This document shows positions 60,078 to 64,000 of a stretch of DNA of 64,000 nt, piece after piece. The DNA is taken from NCBI GenBank assembly GCA_020746105.1, contig CM036626.1, positions 18,713,001 through 18,777,000 on the forward strand, read 5' to 3'. The stretch is from Trogon surrucura. Lineage: Eukaryota; Chordata; Aves; Trogoniformes; Trogonidae. Made by a program: the position numbers and the translations under genes. Within the stretch, counting starts at the first letter, position 1. Each line of letters opens with the position of its first letter. Under the pieces are notes generated by a model, which had not been told where the DNA came from, made no database searches, and saw nothing but the letters and a program-made list of their open reading frames with translations.

Positions 60078-63000
60078 ATATAACAAGATATACAGGATGT
60101 GCCTCTAATGGGGAGAAGAGGCAGTCAAGAATCCTGAATGAATCCCAACGTAAATATAACATAAATAGAAACGTGAGATATGATGATTTGAATGACATTG
60201 TGCTCCCAGAGTAAGTCAGAGGAGGGATGAGAAGGAGTGGATGCTTCTCTCTGCAGCGTATCCAGGCCCAATACAGTAGCATTTCAATAGATTAAAAAAA
60301 TATAAATTCATTTCTTTGGAGTGCAGAAGTTAGATGAGGGAATGGCATGCTGGAGGGATCTGCCAATAAAGTGGCAGGTGGGCCAATAAAGAAGAGGGGA
60401 TGAGGCTCACAGTGTGCTGGTCCAGGACCTGGAGAATTACCTGATGAGGAGGAGAGGAATGAATATTTTATCACTATTCATCACCATTATGGCAGCATGA
60501 AAAGGCAAAGAGCGAAGTGGAGAGCGGTAGGCTGGGAACGCATAATGTTCCTTTAGTGGTGCTGTGGGCTGGCTCTGATGAATCTGTCTTGCATCTCACC
60601 CAAAGAAAAGAAGTTGGCTGATAATGTGCTTTGCAGATGGATCAGTGCTGGCACTTAAACAGCTCTATATCTGGTACACAGGTGTTTGATTTTGTTTTTG
60701 CGAACGAGCCAATAGCAGGCAGATTTAGGGAAAATGGACCACAGTTACTGTGTAGAGACAGAGTTTCAGCTGCTACTCGTAATCTAACTCCACCATATGT
60801 TCAGTGTATGAGCCCAAGCCATGAGACATCTTCCAGTCAGTGGGCCAGAGTCGCATCTGGTGTAAGATAAGAGTGGAACTACACCTACTGATGTTGCTCA
60901 GCCCATGCATCACTTCACGGTCCTGTGTTGCTTTGTCGAGTTAAGCAAGCACCTCTGACAATTCTCACTGATTATTCGTCCTGTCACAAACTCCTGTCCC
61001 TTTTGTTGCCTCTTGTAAGCCTTCCAGAAAACACTCTTCACAGCAGATGTTTGCTAATGCAGAAGGCATTACAGAAATCGCTGTGAAAAGTAGATTCCAA
61101 TTTATTTCTCTTTTTTTTTTGAACACCAGATTGTCTTTTTAAAAAAACTTCCCCCCCCCCCTTTTTTTTTTTCTTTCTATTTCGATGCCCTTTTGTAGGA
61201 AGGGTTATTTTTACATCATCCTGTCACAACTGGAAGTGAAATAATGGAACTACGCTGGGTTTGCAATGTATCTTATGTTGCTGGGGAACAGAAAGTGTTT
61301 TAGTGTCCACAGTAGTCACCACTTGCTCTTCTTGTTGTATTTTATCCATAGCTGATATGCAATGCAGCTAATGCTGCTCCAGCCTGCTGAGGCGTTAGTA
61401 AAGTATATGCAGAAACACACACGTGTGTTTTGAGTCACAAGGGATTATATTGTGAGAAAACAGGGCATTGATTATTGTCTTTGGTGTAAACAGAGAGGGA
61501 GGGGGAAATACATCCGAGTGCCTTGAACTCACAGGGTGCTCCAGTGAGAATGGAAAGGGGATGCAGTAACAAGTCTGGGCAAACCCTTTTAAGAATAACC
61601 AAACCTCTGTTTTCTAAGAAATTTGGAATTCAATAGTTCTTAATCTTTAACTTTTGTGAGTGTCATTCTATCTTGAATCATCATAGCGCACTGGGGAGGT
61701 ATTGCAGTGTAGGAGTTAAGGGCTGTGCAGTCTGTGTTAAAGTTGTATTTATGATTATGTTCTGAACTAATGTCTTAAGTTTTTACGAGGCAAAGTGGCA
61801 TTTATGAATAATTCATTCATGACGTGGTAAGCTGAACCATAGCAGCTTCTTCCCAAGAGTTATTTGGAAGAGCTATTGACAACGTTAAAGTTAATGTTAA
61901 CAAAAGGACATCAGTAGAGATAGGTTGGCGACAGAAGAATTCTGCATATAGCCTCTTGGGAATATCTTGGGATTTACAGTTTTTTCTTACTTTCATTAAC
62001 TTGAATATTGTCTAGAATATGAAATGTACTTTTCCTCAGAAACCCACCCCTTGAATACATTCTGAAATGTGAATGTAGTGCTGTATCCCTGCTGTGCCAG
62101 CTTCACAACAGGTTGCCTGTAGCAGATTCACAAAATAACGGAGTCGCTAAAAGTGTGAATTACTGGGACTCTCTTTGTCTAAATTCAGTATTAACACTTG
62201 GGAGTGGGATTGGGTAGTGAAACGTGGTTTCCCAAACACATCAGTTCTCGATGTCAGTAGCTGTCAAAAAAAGCGCAAATCAAATCCTAGAAATTATTGG
62301 GACAGAATTGACAACAAATGAGATTTTACTCAGTGGCGTAATAGTGATTTGGTGATGGTTTTGGATCTTGATCGTGTCTCCACAGCTCGGCACGGGAGCA
62401 GAGCAAGCCCCTGTCCCCAGCCAGCCCCACGAACAGTCCCTCTGAGGCGGAGCACAGGCTGTCACCCTGTGTTCACCTGGGTCACCCGTCCTTCCAAATC
62501 CTGCCTTGGCATTTTCTGTATAATTCAGTTGCTTCCTTTACTATGCGGCCACTCACGAGGGAGCTATTTCATAGGGATTTCAAGCGTCTTTCTTGTAAAA
62601 ACCATAACTTGTTCTACAAGTGGGAGATTAGTGTGTTTTACTCCTCTTGTGCCGTTTCATTTTTTTCCCTAAACTAAGCACTTTGCTTCAAAAGGGTGTC
62701 CTTGTAAATCTTTGTCCTTTTAAATTCAAAGGTCAATGATACTTTCTATATGCAAATTCAGTTGTTAAATGTATTGCACATTACTACTCCTGGCAGATGG
62801 GAAAAACTGCAAATTTATCATGGTGATGGCTTCAGGAACAAAGTAAGTAATTATAGACACAGTATGACAACTAACAACAGACTGTTTTTATTCTCTAGTG
62901 TTTTCAGTAGCCTTTTATACGAAAGAAGAGAAATGGAAGGTTACCTTAGCTGTGTGTCTAAATCTAAGCCAATATTACCAGAAACTACAGTATATAGCCT

Positions 63001-64000
63001 TTGTTATTACCCATTAGAATGCAATTTAACTTCTGGCCCCTTAAAACTCTTCCCAGAGATGTATTAATAAATACAGGTTTATTTTGTGTTAAACTTTGCT
63101 TTTGTTTTTGTGCACCATAAGGAATTATAGGCAGACAGAAGGGGAGAGTGTTCTGCGGAGAGAATTTTTTCTAGTTGTAGATCATCTACTGGATAATCCA
63201 TGCTAATACTCAAAAAAAAAAAAAGGTATTTTATAATGTAGTTGGTTTGTTCTTAAGGTGATGATGGTGGGTATGAGTTCTAAGTGGTCATAGCCCCACT
63301 GTGCCAGGTGTCACATTAAGTGCAGCAGATCACAATCCAAATATGTAGGTTACTAAAGAGAAATGGAGGCTTGCAACCCTCTCAGTCCAGGGGGGGACTT
63401 TGGTAGAGCTGCTCACCATTTTTGGAGGGAACAAAAAGTGACAGCAGAGCCAAATTGTTCCATGAGAACGTGCAGTTTCTGCTTGGCCAGACTGGCCAGC
63501 ATCACCCAGCATTCCAGCCTCTGGGCTGAACTGGTTCCTTCATTTACAACGATCAACAGCAGATGCCTGGGGGTAGATTGTGTTCCCATATCTCCTGTCT
63601 TCTCCCTCTCAGTTTAGATTGGAGCTTCAGCTATCCTTATAAACTCAACCATATTTTCTTACCAGCTTGCAGTCAGTTACTATATATTGATCCTTAGTGA
63701 ATGTAATGATCTGCACTCCAAATGACTAATTAACTATGCCATAAATCTGCAAGGGAATGAGCACTTCATGTGAAATAATTCCTTTTTATGTAATAAAAAA
63801 AATCATGTTCTAGAAACATTATCTGAAGTTGGTTTACTGCTGGAGGAACTATATAAGCTACTGTGCAGTGATATATACAGTGCTATGGGGATTGCACAAA
63901 AATTTAGAGGCCAAAACTCTGGTGAATAATATTTATAAACAGCCAAGGGAAAAATATGTAATTGGGCTTAACACATGGTGTGCCTCAGATGTCAGTTTTC
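60078..64000. other. Unique non-coding sequence, no gene confirmed
   Basis: No gene is confirmed. Contents noted: a C11-T11 homopolymer pair at 61151-61172, A12 near 63211-63223, and a stretch at 62386-63090 with a possible splice acceptor, an open frame of about 95 codons and a polyadenylation signal, discussed as a finding. The sequence runs into the window edge without a recognisable exon. Confidence 0.5.
61151..61172. repeat. C11-T11 pyrimidine tract
   Basis: Eleven C followed by eleven T, preceded by T and A runs at 61111-61120 and 61136-61147. This is a homopurine-homopyrimidine tract with triplex or G-quadruplex potential on the minus strand and likely length instability. Confidence 0.88.

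Noticed and set aside
1-64000. CRISPR array, bacterial operon, integrated virus or intact LTR element
   Set aside because: No regular spacer-repeat array, no ribosome-binding-site-led gene strings, and no retroviral gene or paired LTR recognised by eye.

Overview
The window reads as nuclear DNA of a bird. The main evidence is a set of CR1 LINE fragments, the dominant avian interspersed repeat. They are 5'-truncated, lie in both orientations, and several still end in the diagnostic ATTCTATG-type 3' terminus. There is no bacterial gene density. Composition is AT-leaning, with many mononucleotide tracts, and open reading frames are short and scattered over both strands. I found no complete protein-coding gene, no tRNA or rRNA, and no CRISPR array. 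The window is best described as intergenic or intronic avian sequence. The species and flanking genes cannot be told from the sequence.

Layout. 1-4.3 kb: unique sequence with an A-rich tract, a T-rich tract and a two-copy 20-bp tandem repeat. 4.3-6 kb: two minus-strand CR1 3' ends, the first next to an AACTAATT repeat. 6-19.5 kb: mostly unique sequence with an alternating purine-pyrimidine stretch (9.1 kb), a candidate conserved regulatory block (12.2-12.45 kb), T-rich and TA-rich tracts, and a 36-bp-period duplication (18.8 kb). 19.5-30.8 kb: two short plus-strand CR1 ends, then an old, strongly diverged minus-strand CR1 of about 510 bp (30.3-30.8 kb). 30.8-45.2 kb: unique sequence with a 19-base C run. 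45.2-45.8 kb: the best-preserved CR1. It keeps the C-terminal part of ORF2 in one frame, interrupted by two stops, with its 3' UTR, and a 12-bp three-copy minisatellite follows. 45.8-64 kb: unique sequence with two small CpG-denser patches and one more minus-strand CR1 (59.9 kb).

No system of cooperating genes is visible. The items most worth checking are the longest open frame (about 43.8-44.5 kb) with plausible splice signals, a putative spliced non-coding exon at 26.8-27.0 kb, a possible 3' terminal exon with a polyadenylation signal at 62.4-63.1 kb, and four AT-rich blocks that look like developmental enhancers or conserved non-coding elements. All of these are inferences from sequence appearance and need conservation or RNA evidence.
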